Source: an uncultured Gammaproteobacteria bacterium
GTDB taxonomy: Bacteria > Pseudomonadota > Gammaproteobacteria > Arenicellales > JAANXG01
Direction of reading: 5' to 3'
DNA: 64,000 nucleotides
NCBI GenBank assembly: GCA_947259705.1
Contig: CAMYNL010000021.1
Coordinates: forward strand, 49,378-113,377
Shown one piece after another: positions 33,864 to 42,396 of this stretch. The notes beneath the pieces were generated by a model. The model was not told the DNA's origin. It searched no databases and saw nothing but the letters and a program-made list of their open reading frames with translations. The stretch's first letter is position 1; every line of letters begins with the position of its first letter. The position numbers and the translations under genes were made by a program.

Positions 33864-34568
33864 TCAGTTGACCGGCAGGCGCGCCTGGATCGCGGCGCGG
33901 TCGAACCACCACTTGTCCTGCACGAGAACATCAATGACGTTGCGCAGGCGCACCAGGAACCTGTCCGGCTCTGTCAGTTGCAGGTGCTCCATCCAGGCGC
34001 TGAACCCCTGTTGGTCATGGACCCCGCTATGACGACGGGCGACGCTGCCCAGCATCTGCATGGTGAAAAATTCCAGGTCGACCTTCTGCTTGCCGTTGGC
34101 ACGAAGATCAACTACGTATGCCGCGGTGGCGGCGGCAACCGCGGCCCCGTCCGAATCATCCGGGGTTTCGTCGACCACATGTTGAAGCATGGCCACCGTC
34201 AGCTCAGGGTCGATCGGAAAGGTGACCGCCATCCAGACTCCCTGCCCGAGCGCACACAGGGAATCTTCCTGTTCGCAGGCGAACAGCAGGCCCAGCGTGG
34301 CCACCGCGCTCTCCCAGTCTTCGGCGTCGACAAAAGCGTCAACCAGTGGGCGCGCCCGTGCCCATGCTTCATCCTTGCGCTCCAGCGCTAGCAACAGCGC
34401 GGATATGTCGTGTTCGGCCCGCGAACGGCCGCATACCTCGGCCTTCGGCAGTTCCCGCAACCGTTCCTCGATGGCACGCAGCTGTGCCTCGAGGACGGCG
34501 GTGGATGACACCGCGTCCTCGCCGGACTCTGCATTCAGATCGAGCGGACCAGAGTTGAGATATTTCAT
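33864..34568 (-). CDS. Conserved hypothetical helical protein of the dsr-divergent operon
   Basis: 234 aa from the ATG at 34568. Helical, repeat-like, resembling TPR or ARM solenoids: AVLEAQLRAIEERLRELPKA, DISALLLALERKDEAWARAR, WESAVATLGLLFACEQEDSL and TVAMLQHVVDETPDD. No signal, no membrane segment. It begins seven bases after the stop of the 66-aa gene and ends 12 bases before the Cas6-like gene, so translation is probably coupled. Solenoids of this type often scaffold protein-protein contacts. Family not recognised. Confidence 0.7.
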   Translation of the reverse strand: MKYLNSGPLDLNAESGEDAVSSTAVLEAQLRAIEERLRELPKAEVCGRSRAEHDISALLLALERKDEAWARARPLVDAFVDAEDWESAVATLGLLFACEQEDSLCALGQGVWMAVTFPIDPELTVAMLQHVVDETPDDSDGAAVAAATAAYVVDLRANGKQKVDLEFFTMQMLGSVARRHSGVHDQQGFSAWMEHLQLTEPDRFLVRLRNVIDVLVQDKWWFDRAAIQARLPVN

Positions 34569-34575
34569 TATCGCG

Positions 34576-34776
34576 TCAACGAGTCCCGTCCAGGGCGGCC
34601 GTGAATGCCGCTTCCAGGCGATCCTCCCAGTTCTCGGGGGTGTCATGAAACGGCGGTTTTATGTCCATACGAAAAAAAAGTTCACCCTCACGCGCTTTTT
34701 CCTGAATCAGTGCCGGGAGTTGATCGAACGAGTCCAGTTGCTGGTTCTGTAACAGTATTTCACTCAACCAGAGCAT
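34576..34776 (-). CDS. Small conserved protein, 66 aa, overlapping the TauD-type gene
   Basis: Starts at the ATG at 34776, inside the last codons of the TauD-type gene (17-base overlap). Sequence: LWLSEILLQNQQLDSFDQLP, ALIQEKAREGELFFRMDIKP, then FHDTPENWEDRLEAAF. The frame is open further upstream but only as a shadow of the oxygenase gene. No known domain. The overlap and short spacing show it belongs to the operon. Confidence 0.65.
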   Translation of the reverse strand: MLWLSEILLQNQQLDSFDQLPALIQEKAREGELFFRMDIKPPFHDTPENWEDRLEAAFTAALDGTR

Positions 34777-35716
34777 CGCTGCCCTCCATGTGCCGGTACC
34801 ACTCGGCGTCAGCCACCCGATCATGGTAACGCGCCCTGTAGAGCAGGCGTCGGCCGTTCGCGTCGTCCGCAAAGCCGGTCCTGCTGTGCAATACGTTATT
34901 GCAGACCACGCCCTGCCCCGGAAGCAGATGTCGCCTGACTACGAGACTGCTGCTGTCGTGCAGTATCTCCCGCAACAGTTCCGCGGCATGCCGCGTGGAC
35001 CGATCTCGGCGCCAGATTACGGAACGCGTGCGTGCCGTGTAGCGCATGTGGAGGCAACCGGACACGGGGTCGACGCTGAAAACGGGCCCGCTAACGGCCC
35101 CCCGAACCGCGCCACCGGTGCTGTTGTTCGGGGGGACGGTCAGCGCCTGCGGGTGCATCAGTGCACGCAGCGCCAGCGGATCACTATCTCGAACACCTAT
35201 GTAGGCGAGATCCGGGTCCAGCAGAGCGGTATCTCCACCGCTGTCCGCATCGCGCACGCAATGCAGAATGAACCCGCGGATACGCCGTTCGACAGGATTA
35301 TAGTAGCCATCGGTGTGCCAGTTCAGGGGACGTTGCGTGTAGGGGATGTACGCCCGGTGAAGCCTGCCGGAGTTGAGCTGGATCGAACTGATGGAATCCT
35401 CGCCGGCGCACGGGTTGGCATCCAGCCTCACCAGTCCCAGCTGGCGACCCAGCTCGAACACCGCGGTCTTGTCGCCGACGGCCGTTTCCTGCCGGAACTC
35501 GTAGATGGCGAAATTGTAGCGTCGGCAGCGCGACAGCAGCGCCAGTTTCTCCTCTTCGGAGAGGCGACGCGGATCATTGATGGGCAGCGGTTGGTGCGGA
35601 CACGGCAGATGCGACAGTTTGGCCTCACGCCAGGCTGCGTAGGCGGCGCTGTCTTCCGGGTCGAACGGATCGGGCGGGCTGGCGCCCGATTGCGCGCACT
35701 GATCTGGGGCGGTCAT
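34760..35716 (-). CDS. TauD/TfdA-family Fe(II)/2-oxoglutarate dioxygenase
   Basis: 318 aa. Iron-binding HxD in NWHTDGYYNP, distal His in NNVLHSRTGF followed by the 2-oxoglutarate Arg in LLYRARYHDR. The N-terminus is long and acidic (DPFDPEDSAAYAAWREAKL). TauD relatives oxidise sulfonates or other small acids; nothing shows which substrate is used here. First gene of the six-gene minus-strand operon, divergent from dsrA with a 426-base interval. Its place in a sulfur locus suggests an organosulfur or regulatory substrate. Confidence 0.85.
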   Translation of the reverse strand: MTAPDQCAQSGASPPDPFDPEDSAAYAAWREAKLSHLPCPHQPLPINDPRRLSEEEKLALLSRCRRYNFAIYEFRQETAVGDKTAVFELGRQLGLVRLDANPCAGEDSISSIQLNSGRLHRAYIPYTQRPLNWHTDGYYNPVERRIRGFILHCVRDADSGGDTALLDPDLAYIGVRDSDPLALRALMHPQALTVPPNNSTGGAVRGAVSGPVFSVDPVSGCLHMRYTARTRSVIWRRDRSTRHAAELLREILHDSSSLVVRRHLLPGQGVVCNNVLHSRTGFADDANGRRLLYRARYHDRVADAEWYRHMEGSDALVE

Positions 35717-36142
35717 GTCGATGGGTCGGTATCTACCAGGTGCGGGGATTCTAAATCGGCCGCCGGGCGGTACTTAAGTCCCCATTCGGGGTAATTGAGG
35801 TGCTGAAACCAGCCATGGTCGCGATTTTCATGGCGCTTCGCGCGCCTTGCCGCGGCCGTCGGCGAGGCCCTCATTGGGCGTTGAGCAGGGAGGAATCACA
35901 AAGCCACAAAAATATCCTATCCCTTAAGAGATAGCGGGTTTTCCACCGTTCTTCCCAACAGGAGGATGTTTGAAAAATCAAAGGTTTCTACAATCCCTAC
36001 AACACAAACGGGCCGGCGACCCAGGCGCAACCAGGGCGCATACACGAAACCGGGAACCCATTCCTGCCGGTCCGCGCCATGCGGTCCGTATCGATTTAGC
36101 AGATAGCAGTCGTCACTGAACTGACAAGTGAGGAGAAGGTTT
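35717..36142. promoter_or_regulatory. Divergent control region between the TauD operon and dsrA
   Basis: 426 bases without a gene; must hold promoters for both the dsr operon and the divergent accessory operon. It contains two palindromes: CTATCCCTTAAGAGATAG at 35917-35934 (9-bp arms, one mismatch) and TTTGAAAAATCAAA at 35969-35982 (5-bp arms, perfect). The latter resembles but does not match an FNR site (spacing and inner bases differ). The dsrA Shine-Dalgarno is aggagaagg at 36131-36139. Confidence 0.55.
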
Positions 36143-37408
36143 ATGGCCAAAGATACCCATGACACGCCGATGCTCGACGAACTGGAGAACGGGCCATGGC
36201 CTAGCTTCATTTCGGGCATCAAGCGCCTGCGGGACAAACATCCAGACCAACGCATCAACGGTGTCGCCAATGATCTGCTTGGTCAGCTTGAGCATTCCTA
36301 TGAAACCCGCAAGGGCTACTGGAAGGGTGGCACGGTCAGCGTTTACGGATATGGGGGCGGCATCATTCCGCGCTTCTCGGAAGTCGGCAAGCAGTTTCCG
36401 GATTCAAAGGAATTTCACACTCTGCGCGTTCAGCCCCCGGCCGGTAACTTCTATTCCACGGACATTCTGCGGCAGCTCGGCGAGAGCTGGGAAAAATGGG
36501 GATCGGGGTTGGTCACCTTCCACGGCCAGACCGGCAACATCATGTTTATTGGCGCCACTACCGAGAATACGCAGCACTTCTTCGACGAAGTCAACGACTA
36601 TGGTTTCGACCTCGGCGGCGCCGGCCCCTGTGTGCGCACCGCCATGTCCTGTGTCGGTTCGGCCCGCTGCGAGCAGTCCTGTGCAAACGAGCACCGAATA
36701 CATCGCGAACTGGTAAACAACTTTACCGATGACGTACATCGTCCCGCGCTGCCTTACAAGTTCAAATTCAAGGTGTCCGGCTGCCCGAACGATTGCGTGA
36801 ATTCAATCGAGCGTGCGGATTTCGCGGTGATCGGCACCTGGCGCGACGAAATCAAAGTGGATCAGGAAGCAGTGACAGCTTTCGTGGAGCGCAAAGGCAG
36901 ACAGTACGTGATAGACAATGTAATCACCCGCTGCCCCACCAACTGCATGTCACTGACGGACGAAGACAAACTGGAAATCGACGACCGCAACTGCGTCAAG
37001 TGCATGCATTGCCTCAATGTCATGCCGGCCGCTCTGTCGCCGGGCGATGACCGCGGCGTCAGCCTCCTGATGGGCGGTAAGCGGACGCTCAAGATCGGCG
37101 ACTTGATGGGGACGGTGATCGTACCTTTCATGAAGCTGGAAACGGACGAGGATTACCAGCGACTGGTGGAACTGGCGGAGGAAACCATCGATTTCTGGGC
37201 CGAGAATGGTCTTGAGCACGAACGTTGCGGCGAGATGATAGAGCGCATCGGGCTGATCAACTTCCTCGAAGGTATCGGCGTAGACGTAGATCCCAACATG
37301 GTTTCCCACCCCCGTGAGAGTTCCTATGTTCGCACCGACGGGTGGGACGAGGAGGCGGAGAAGTGGTTCCGTCGCCGCGCCGAGGAAAAGTCGGCGGCTG
37401 CGGGCTGA
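36143..37408 (+). CDS. dsrA: Reverse-type dissimilatory sulfite reductase, alpha subunit
   Basis: Cytoplasmic rDSR subunit; with DsrB it oxidises the sulfane sulfur delivered by DsrC to sulfite. 421 aa. Siroheme-[4Fe4S] ligands Cys170, Cys176 (CVGSARC) and Cys214, Cys218 (SGCPNDC). A ferredoxin domain follows (RCPTNCMS and CVKCMHCLNVMP). The start at 36143 has aggagaagg upstream and is preferred to an in-frame codon at 36128. First gene of dsrABEFHCMKLJOPNR. Oxidative type is inferred from dsrEFH, dsrL and the sox genes nearby. Confidence 0.98.
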   Translation: MAKDTHDTPMLDELENGPWPSFISGIKRLRDKHPDQRINGVANDLLGQLEHSYETRKGYWKGGTVSVYGYGGGIIPRFSEVGKQFPDSKEFHTLRVQPPAGNFYSTDILRQLGESWEKWGSGLVTFHGQTGNIMFIGATTENTQHFFDEVNDYGFDLGGAGPCVRTAMSCVGSARCEQSCANEHRIHRELVNNFTDDVHRPALPYKFKFKVSGCPNDCVNSIERADFAVIGTWRDEIKVDQEAVTAFVERKGRQYVIDNVITRCPTNCMSLTDEDKLEIDDRNCVKCMHCLNVMPAALSPGDDRGVSLLMGGKRTLKIGDLMGTVIVPFMKLETDEDYQRLVELAEETIDFWAENGLEHERCGEMIERIGLINFLEGIGVDVDPNMVSHPRESSYVRTDGWDEEAEKWFRRRAEEKSAAAG

Positions 37409-37464
37409 CGCGGGGTTCGCCCGCAAGGCAAACTACAAGAATCAACGAGAGTCGGAGAAGACTA

Positions 37465-38538
37465 ATGGCGAAAGACATGCGCACGCCCATCGAGTCCGGA
37501 TGCCCGGATGGCTTTCAGTACATGCATCCCGTGATGGTGAAGAATTTCGGCCAGTGGAAGTTCCACGAACATCCCCGCCCCGGCGTGCTGCGGCACGTCG
37601 CTCACAGCGGCGATGAAATCTGGACTGTAAAGGCGGGTACGCAGCGGATCCTGGATTTGTACACGCTGCGCAAGCTGTGCGATATCGGGGATAAATTTGC
37701 CGATGGTTACGTCCGCTTCACCATACGCAGCAACATCGAGTACATGGTGGACGCGGAAACCAAGGTGGAACCGCTGATCAATGCGCTCGAAGGTTTCGGG
37801 TTCGTCGTCGGCGGTACGGCCAACTCCGTGGCCATGATCTCCCACACCCAAGGCTGGCTGCATTGCGACATACCCGGCACCGATGCATCCGGCGTTGTGA
37901 AAGCCATGATGGACGAGCTAGTGGACGAATTCCGCAACTGCAATATGCCGAACCGCGTCCATATCACGACCTCCTGCTGCCAGATCAACTGCGGCGGTCA
38001 GGGAGACATTGCCATCAATGTCCAGCACACGAAGCCGCCCAAGATCAATCATGATCTGGTCGCCAACGTCTGCGAACGGCCCTCCGTGGTAGCCCGCTGC
38101 CCGGTGGCGGCGATCCGGCCGGCGCAGGTAGACGGCAAGCCGACCCTGGAGGTGGACGAAAAGAAGTGCATATGCTGTGGTGCTTGTTATCCGCCGTGTC
38201 CGCCCATGCAGATCAACGACCCGGAACACTCGAAACTCGCCATCTGGGTCGGCGGTAACCACTCCAATGCGCGTGCCAAACCCAGCTTCCAGAAACTGGT
38301 AGCCGCAGGGATACCCAACAATCCACCGCGTTGGCCGGAGGCGACCGCCATCGTGAAGAAAATTCTGCGCGCATACAAAGATGATGCCAAGGACTGGGAG
38401 CGCATCAACGACTGGGTCGACCGGATAGGCTGGCCGCGATTCTTCGAGCTCACCGGGCTGCCGTTCACAAAGTATCACATCGACAACTGGCGGGGCTCCC
38501 GCAAGAGCCTGAACGCCTCCACTTACATACGGCTTTAG
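37465..38538 (+). CDS. dsrB: Reverse-type dissimilatory sulfite reductase, beta subunit
   Basis: 357 aa. Contains the cluster ligands TTSCCQINCGGQGD and WLHCDIPG, and a ferredoxin domain with CICCGACYPPCPP. DsrC docks between DsrA and DsrB with its C-terminal arm. The frame is open upstream to 37342, but the ATG at 37465 (AKDMRTPIESG) gives the family N-terminus and parallels dsrA (both start MAKD). 56 bases separate it from dsrA. Confidence 0.98.
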   Translation: MAKDMRTPIESGCPDGFQYMHPVMVKNFGQWKFHEHPRPGVLRHVAHSGDEIWTVKAGTQRILDLYTLRKLCDIGDKFADGYVRFTIRSNIEYMVDAETKVEPLINALEGFGFVVGGTANSVAMISHTQGWLHCDIPGTDASGVVKAMMDELVDEFRNCNMPNRVHITTSCCQINCGGQGDIAINVQHTKPPKINHDLVANVCERPSVVARCPVAAIRPAQVDGKPTLEVDEKKCICCGACYPPCPPMQINDPEHSKLAIWVGGNHSNARAKPSFQKLVAAGIPNNPPRWPEATAIVKKILRAYKDDAKDWERINDWVDRIGWPRFFELTGLPFTKYHIDNWRGSRKSLNASTYIRL

Positions 38539-38553
38539 TAAGAGCCACTAACG

Positions 38554-38946
38554 ATGAAATTCGGAATACTCGTCAACGAAGGCCCCTATCAGCACCAGGC
38601 CTCGGACACAGCCTACCAGTTTGTCAAGGCGGCTCTGGACCAGGGGCACGAGATAGTGCGTGTCTTCTTCTACCATGACGGGGTGAATAACGGCACCCGC
38701 CTTACGACGCCGCCCCAGGACGACCGCAACATCGTGAATCGCTGGTCGGAGCTCGCTAAGGAGCACGAACTGGATATGGTAGTCTGTGTAGCGGCGGCCC
38801 AGCGGCGCGGAATCGTGGACGCGGACGAAGCAAAAAGGCACGGAAAAGACGCCGACAACATCGCAGACGGATTCCGCATCTCCGGTCTGGGGCAACTGAT
38901 CGAGGCCGGCATCAAAGCCGATCGCATGATGATTTTCGGGGACTGA
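38554..38946 (+). CDS. dsrE: Sulfurtransferase complex subunit DsrE
   Basis: 130 aa, cytoplasmic. Part of the alpha2beta2gamma2 DsrEFH complex, which accepts persulfide sulfur from TusA and passes it to DsrC. The active Cys is Cys78 in DMVVCVAAAQRRG, the same number as in Allochromatium vinosum. The presence of dsrEFH marks an oxidising rather than reducing Dsr pathway. Confidence 0.97.
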   Translation: MKFGILVNEGPYQHQASDTAYQFVKAALDQGHEIVRVFFYHDGVNNGTRLTTPPQDDRNIVNRWSELAKEHELDMVVCVAAAQRRGIVDADEAKRHGKDADNIADGFRISGLGQLIEAGIKADRMMIFGD

Positions 38947-38957
38947 GGCGAGCGACC

Positions 38958-39368
38958 ATGGCCAACCAAACCAAGAAGTTCCTCTACATAAACCGTCGCG
39001 CGCCCTATGGCACCGTCTATGCCCTGGAGGGGCTGGAGACGGTGCTGATCGGCGCCGCCTTCGAACAGGATGTCAGCATGGCCTTCATGGATGACGGCGT
39101 GTTCCAGCTCAAGGACCATCAGGACTCGGGCGAGACCGGAATGAAGAACTTTTCTCCCACCTACCGGGCGCTGGGTGATTACGAAGTCACCAAGCTCTAT
39201 GTCGAACGTGAATCGCTTGAGGCCCGGGGTTTAAGGCCGGAAGACCTGATGGCTCTGACCTACGAGGACGAGGACGATGATTACAAGGAGAAGCCGTCGA
39301 TCCATATCGTGAGCAGCGCCGAACTTGCCGATATCCTGGAAATCCAGGACGTGATCTTTAACTTTTAG
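38958..39368 (+). CDS. dsrF: Sulfurtransferase complex subunit DsrF
   Basis: 136 aa, TusC/DsrF family. Features: KKFLYINRRAPYGTVYALEG, AAFEQDVSMAFMDDGVFQL and an acidic stretch EDEDDDY. No catalytic Cys, as expected for DsrF, which is structural in the DsrEFH hexamer. Eleven bases after dsrE. Confidence 0.97.
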   Translation: MANQTKKFLYINRRAPYGTVYALEGLETVLIGAAFEQDVSMAFMDDGVFQLKDHQDSGETGMKNFSPTYRALGDYEVTKLYVERESLEARGLRPEDLMALTYEDEDDDYKEKPSIHIVSSAELADILEIQDVIFNF

Positions 39369-39378
39369 GGCCCGGACC

Positions 39379-39681
39379 ATGCTGCACACAGTTAACAAAT
39401 CCCCCTACGAGAAGAACAGCGTTGATACATGCCTGCGCATGGCCAAGCCTGGAAGCGATGTACTGCTGATCGAGGACGCGGTTTATGCGGCGATCGCTGG
39501 ATCAAAACTAGAAGATGAGATGAGAAAGGCCGGCGCTCAACTCAAGCTGTACGCGCTGGGCCCCGATCTCAAGACCCGTGGCATTGCAGAAGACAGCCTC
39601 ATCGACGGCATCCAGGTTGTCGGCTATGACGGGTTCGTAGAGCTGGCCGCCAAGAACGAGTGCGTCCAATCCTGGCTTTAA
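39379..39681 (+). CDS. dsrH: Sulfurtransferase complex subunit DsrH
   Basis: 100 aa, TusB/DsrH family, third subunit of DsrEFH. Cys18 (VDTCLRMAKPG) corresponds to the conserved DsrH cysteine; a second Cys is near the end (KNECVQSWL). The core DVLLIEDAVYAA is typical. Ten bases after dsrF. Confidence 0.97.
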   Translation: MLHTVNKSPYEKNSVDTCLRMAKPGSDVLLIEDAVYAAIAGSKLEDEMRKAGAQLKLYALGPDLKTRGIAEDSLIDGIQVVGYDGFVELAAKNECVQSWL

Positions 39682-39709
39682 TAAACTTTAAACATAGGAG
39701 ATCCACATC

Positions 39710-40042
39710 ATGTCCTTTGAAGTGAACGGTAAGACCTACGAAACCGACGAAGAAGGCTATCTCGCCGATCTGTCGCAGTGGAATCCGGAAGCTGCGGAGT
39801 ACATGGCAAAGGAAGACGACTGCGATCTTTCCGAGTACCACTGGGAAGTCATCAACTTTCTTCGCGAGTACTACGAGGAATACCAGATCGCGCCTGCGGT
39901 TCGGGTGCTGACCAAGGCCATAGGCAAGAAGCTGGGCAAGGACAAAGGCAACAGCAAGTATCTGTATGAACTGTTCCCATACGGCCCGGCCAAGCAGGCC
40001 TGTAAATACGCTGGTCTGCCTAAGCCCACGGGCTGCGTCTAG
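39710..40042 (+). CDS. dsrC: Sulfur carrier protein DsrC
   Basis: 110 aa. Central substrate protein of the pathway: receives sulfur from DsrEFH on its C-terminal Cys, presents it to DsrAB and is reoxidised through DsrMKJOP. The C-terminal arm CKYAGLPKPTGCV has both redox Cys (CysB and the penultimate CysA), in contrast to the paralogue at 32.8 kb. Strong Shine-Dalgarno aggag. Often the most expressed gene of the operon. Confidence 0.98.
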   Translation: MSFEVNGKTYETDEEGYLADLSQWNPEAAEYMAKEDDCDLSEYHWEVINFLREYYEEYQIAPAVRVLTKAIGKKLGKDKGNSKYLYELFPYGPAKQACKYAGLPKPTGCV

Positions 40043-40100
40043 CAGTCATGACCGGGGTGCGGGGAATACCTCCCCGTATCGCGCGTGACCGCATGATTCG

Positions 40101-40847
40101 ATGTCCGCTCTAACGGCCCTCTTCGCGCTGCTTTTCTACCTCGCGACCGCGATCCTGTTGGTCGGGCTCGGGCGCAAAATTTGGCAGTACGCGCGAACGC
40201 CGGCGCCCCTCAAGGTCCCCACCACCCCTGCGCCGACCACGCGGGCGGGAGTGGTCGCGCGCCTGTTCAGGGAGGTGGTGTTCTTCGAGAGCCTGTTCAA
40301 GGGCAGCAAGTGGAGCTGGCTGTTCGGTTGGCTGTTCCACTTCGGGCTGCTGCTGGTGCTGGTCCGCCATCTCCGGTACTTCACCGAGCCTGTCTGGGCG
40401 GTGTCGGCGCTGGTTCAGGACCTCGGCGTCTACATGGGCATGGTCATGACAGTGGGTTTGCTCGGTCTGCTGGCGCGGCGATCGCTGGTGGACCGGCTAC
40501 GCTATATCTCGGCGCCCTCCGACTACCTGATGCTCGTGCTGCTGATCGGGATCGCCGTCAGCGGCCTGCTGATGAAATATTATTTTCGTACCGACGTGGT
40601 GGCCTTCAAGGCTTTCATGCTGGGCGTGATGCGGTTCAGCTGGGAGCCCCTGCCCGCTGATCCGATGCTGATTATTCACCTGGGCCTGGTAATTCTGCTG
40701 ATGTTGATCTTTCCCTTCAGCAAGCTCCTGCACGTACCGGGGTTATTTTTCAGCCCGACCCGAAACCAGGTAGATAATCCACGCGAGCGACGGCACCTCG
40801 CGCCGTGGGCGTCAGCCCTGGACTCCACCCGCGCCCAGGGCGGTTGA
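40101..40847 (+). CDS. dsrM: DsrMKJOP membrane cytochrome b subunit DsrM
   Basis: 248 aa, NarI-like diheme cytochrome b with five to six membrane helices. His residues in WLFHFGLLLVLVRHLRYF and MLIIHLGLVILL are the expected haem ligands. With DsrK it forms the quinone-linked module of the DsrMKJOP complex. Begins 58 bases after dsrC. Confidence 0.95.
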   Translation: MSALTALFALLFYLATAILLVGLGRKIWQYARTPAPLKVPTTPAPTTRAGVVARLFREVVFFESLFKGSKWSWLFGWLFHFGLLLVLVRHLRYFTEPVWAVSALVQDLGVYMGMVMTVGLLGLLARRSLVDRLRYISAPSDYLMLVLLIGIAVSGLLMKYYFRTDVVAFKAFMLGVMRFSWEPLPADPMLIIHLGLVILLMLIFPFSKLLHVPGLFFSPTRNQVDNPRERRHLAPWASALDSTRAQGG

Positions 40848-40851
40848 GACG

Positions 40852-42348
40852 ATGGATAAAGCTGAATTCGAAACCCCGGAGCTGAAGGAATACACCGTCG
40901 TTCCCCTGGTCCAGGAAGGCTCTATGGCCCACAGCAAGCCATTCGTCGCCAAGCCCGAACATCAGGAACAACTTGGGTTTCCCGGCGAACTGGTGGACGA
41001 CTGGAAGGAGCGCGCGCTGGACAAGATGGGCGAGCTGCTGGGCAAGTACCGTTCACTTCAGGTCTTTTTGGATGCCTGCGTGAAATGCGGCGCCTGCACC
41101 GATAAGTGCCATTATTACCTCGGCACAGCGGATCCCAAGAACATGCCGGTCGCGCGCCAGGACCTGCTGCGCAAGGTTTATCGCCGTTACTTCACGCTCG
41201 CCGGCCGGTACTTCCCCGCTCTGGTGGGGGCCACGGACCTCACCGAGGCGGTGGTGGAGGACTGGTACCGGTACTACCACCAGTGCTCCGAGTGCCGGAG
41301 GTGCTCGGTGTTCTGCCCCTACGGTATCGACACGGCCGAGATCACCATGGCCGGTCGCGAGATACTCGACAGCATCGGTGTCGGACAGAAATATTCCAAC
41401 GAGATCATCGGCAAGGTCCACAGGATCGGCAACAACCTGGGGTTGCCGGAGCCGGCCCTGGCGGATACCCTGGAAGGCCTGGAAGAGGAGGTCGAAGAGG
41501 ACACCGGCGTAGCCGTCAAGTTCCCGCTCGACCAGGAAGGAGCGGACGTGCTGCTGGTCACCCCGTCCGCCGATTTTTTTGCGGAACCCCATGTCGACGG
41601 TTTGATCGGCTATGGCAAGGTGTTTCACCAGGCGGGAATCAGCTGGACATTGAGTTCCTATGCGTCTGAGGCGGCGAATTTCGGCATCTTCATAGGCAGC
41701 TACGAGCACATGCAGAAGGTGGCGATGCGCATCCGCAAGGCGGCGCTGGAGCTGGGAGTCAATCGGATCGTCGTGGGTGAATGCGGTCACGCCTGGCGCG
41801 TGGCCTACAGCTTCTGGAACACCCTGATCGGGCCATTCGACTTTCTCGACCCGGCTTATCCGGCACCGCAGCATATATGCGAGTTCACTTACGATCTTAT
41901 GCAGCGCGGGGCCCTGAAGCTGGACAAGGAGGCCAATGACGACAAGGTGGTCACCTTCCACGATTCCTGCAACGTCTCGAGGGCATCCCGCATGGGAGAT
42001 ATGCCCGGCGGACAGTTCATTATCCCGCGGGCGCTGTTGCGGGCCTCCTGCAATCACTTCGTGGATATGGCGCCGGAAACTATCAATGAAAACACATTCT
42101 GCTGCGGGGGCGGCGGTGGCCTGTTGACCGACGATCTGGTGGAACTTCGCGTAAAGGGGGCGCTGCCGCGCATGCAGGCGCTTCAGCAGGTGATTGACGA
42201 GAATGGCGTCACGCACATGGCGGCGATATGCGCCATCTGCAAGAGCCAGTTCACCAAGGTATTACCCTATTACCAGCTGGGGATGGACATGATCATCAGC
42301 GTCCACCAGCTGGTCGGGGATACCCTGGTGCTGGGCGACGAACAGTAA
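40852..42348 (+). CDS. dsrK: DsrMKJOP HdrD-like iron-sulfur subunit DsrK
   Basis: 498 aa, cytoplasmic side of the membrane. Two [4Fe4S] ferredoxin motifs (CVKCGACTDKCHYY and CSECRRCSVFCPYG), then two CCG-type regions (HDSCNVSRASR and CCGGGGGLL, with CAICKSQF) that form the catalytic cubane for thiol-disulfide chemistry on DsrC trisulfide, as in HdrD. Four bases after dsrM. Confidence 0.96.
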   Translation: MDKAEFETPELKEYTVVPLVQEGSMAHSKPFVAKPEHQEQLGFPGELVDDWKERALDKMGELLGKYRSLQVFLDACVKCGACTDKCHYYLGTADPKNMPVARQDLLRKVYRRYFTLAGRYFPALVGATDLTEAVVEDWYRYYHQCSECRRCSVFCPYGIDTAEITMAGREILDSIGVGQKYSNEIIGKVHRIGNNLGLPEPALADTLEGLEEEVEEDTGVAVKFPLDQEGADVLLVTPSADFFAEPHVDGLIGYGKVFHQAGISWTLSSYASEAANFGIFIGSYEHMQKVAMRIRKAALELGVNRIVVGECGHAWRVAYSFWNTLIGPFDFLDPAYPAPQHICEFTYDLMQRGALKLDKEANDDKVVTFHDSCNVSRASRMGDMPGGQFIIPRALLRASCNHFVDMAPETINENTFCCGGGGGLLTDDLVELRVKGALPRMQALQQVIDENGVTHMAAICAICKSQFTKVLPYYQLGMDMIISVHQLVGDTLVLGDEQ

Positions 42349-42396
42349 CAAGCGGGATTGAATGCAGTAACAAATTTTCGCGACAGGAGACAGTAC

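Noticed and set aside
35969..35982. TTTGAAAAATCAAA as an FNR/Anr site for dsrA
   Set aside because: FNR sites read TTGAT-N4-ATCAA; here the half-sites and spacing do not fit. Kept only as an unassigned palindrome.
35966..36106. 46-codon frame starting at an ATG next to ggagg before dsrA
   Set aside because: The purine run touches the ATG, leaving no proper spacing, and the product is an Arg/Thr/Pro-rich sequence without homologue known to me.
41053..42216. Long minus-strand open frame opposite dsrK
   Set aside because: Antisense to dsrK, whose Fe-S motifs leave no doubt; no domain in the antisense product.
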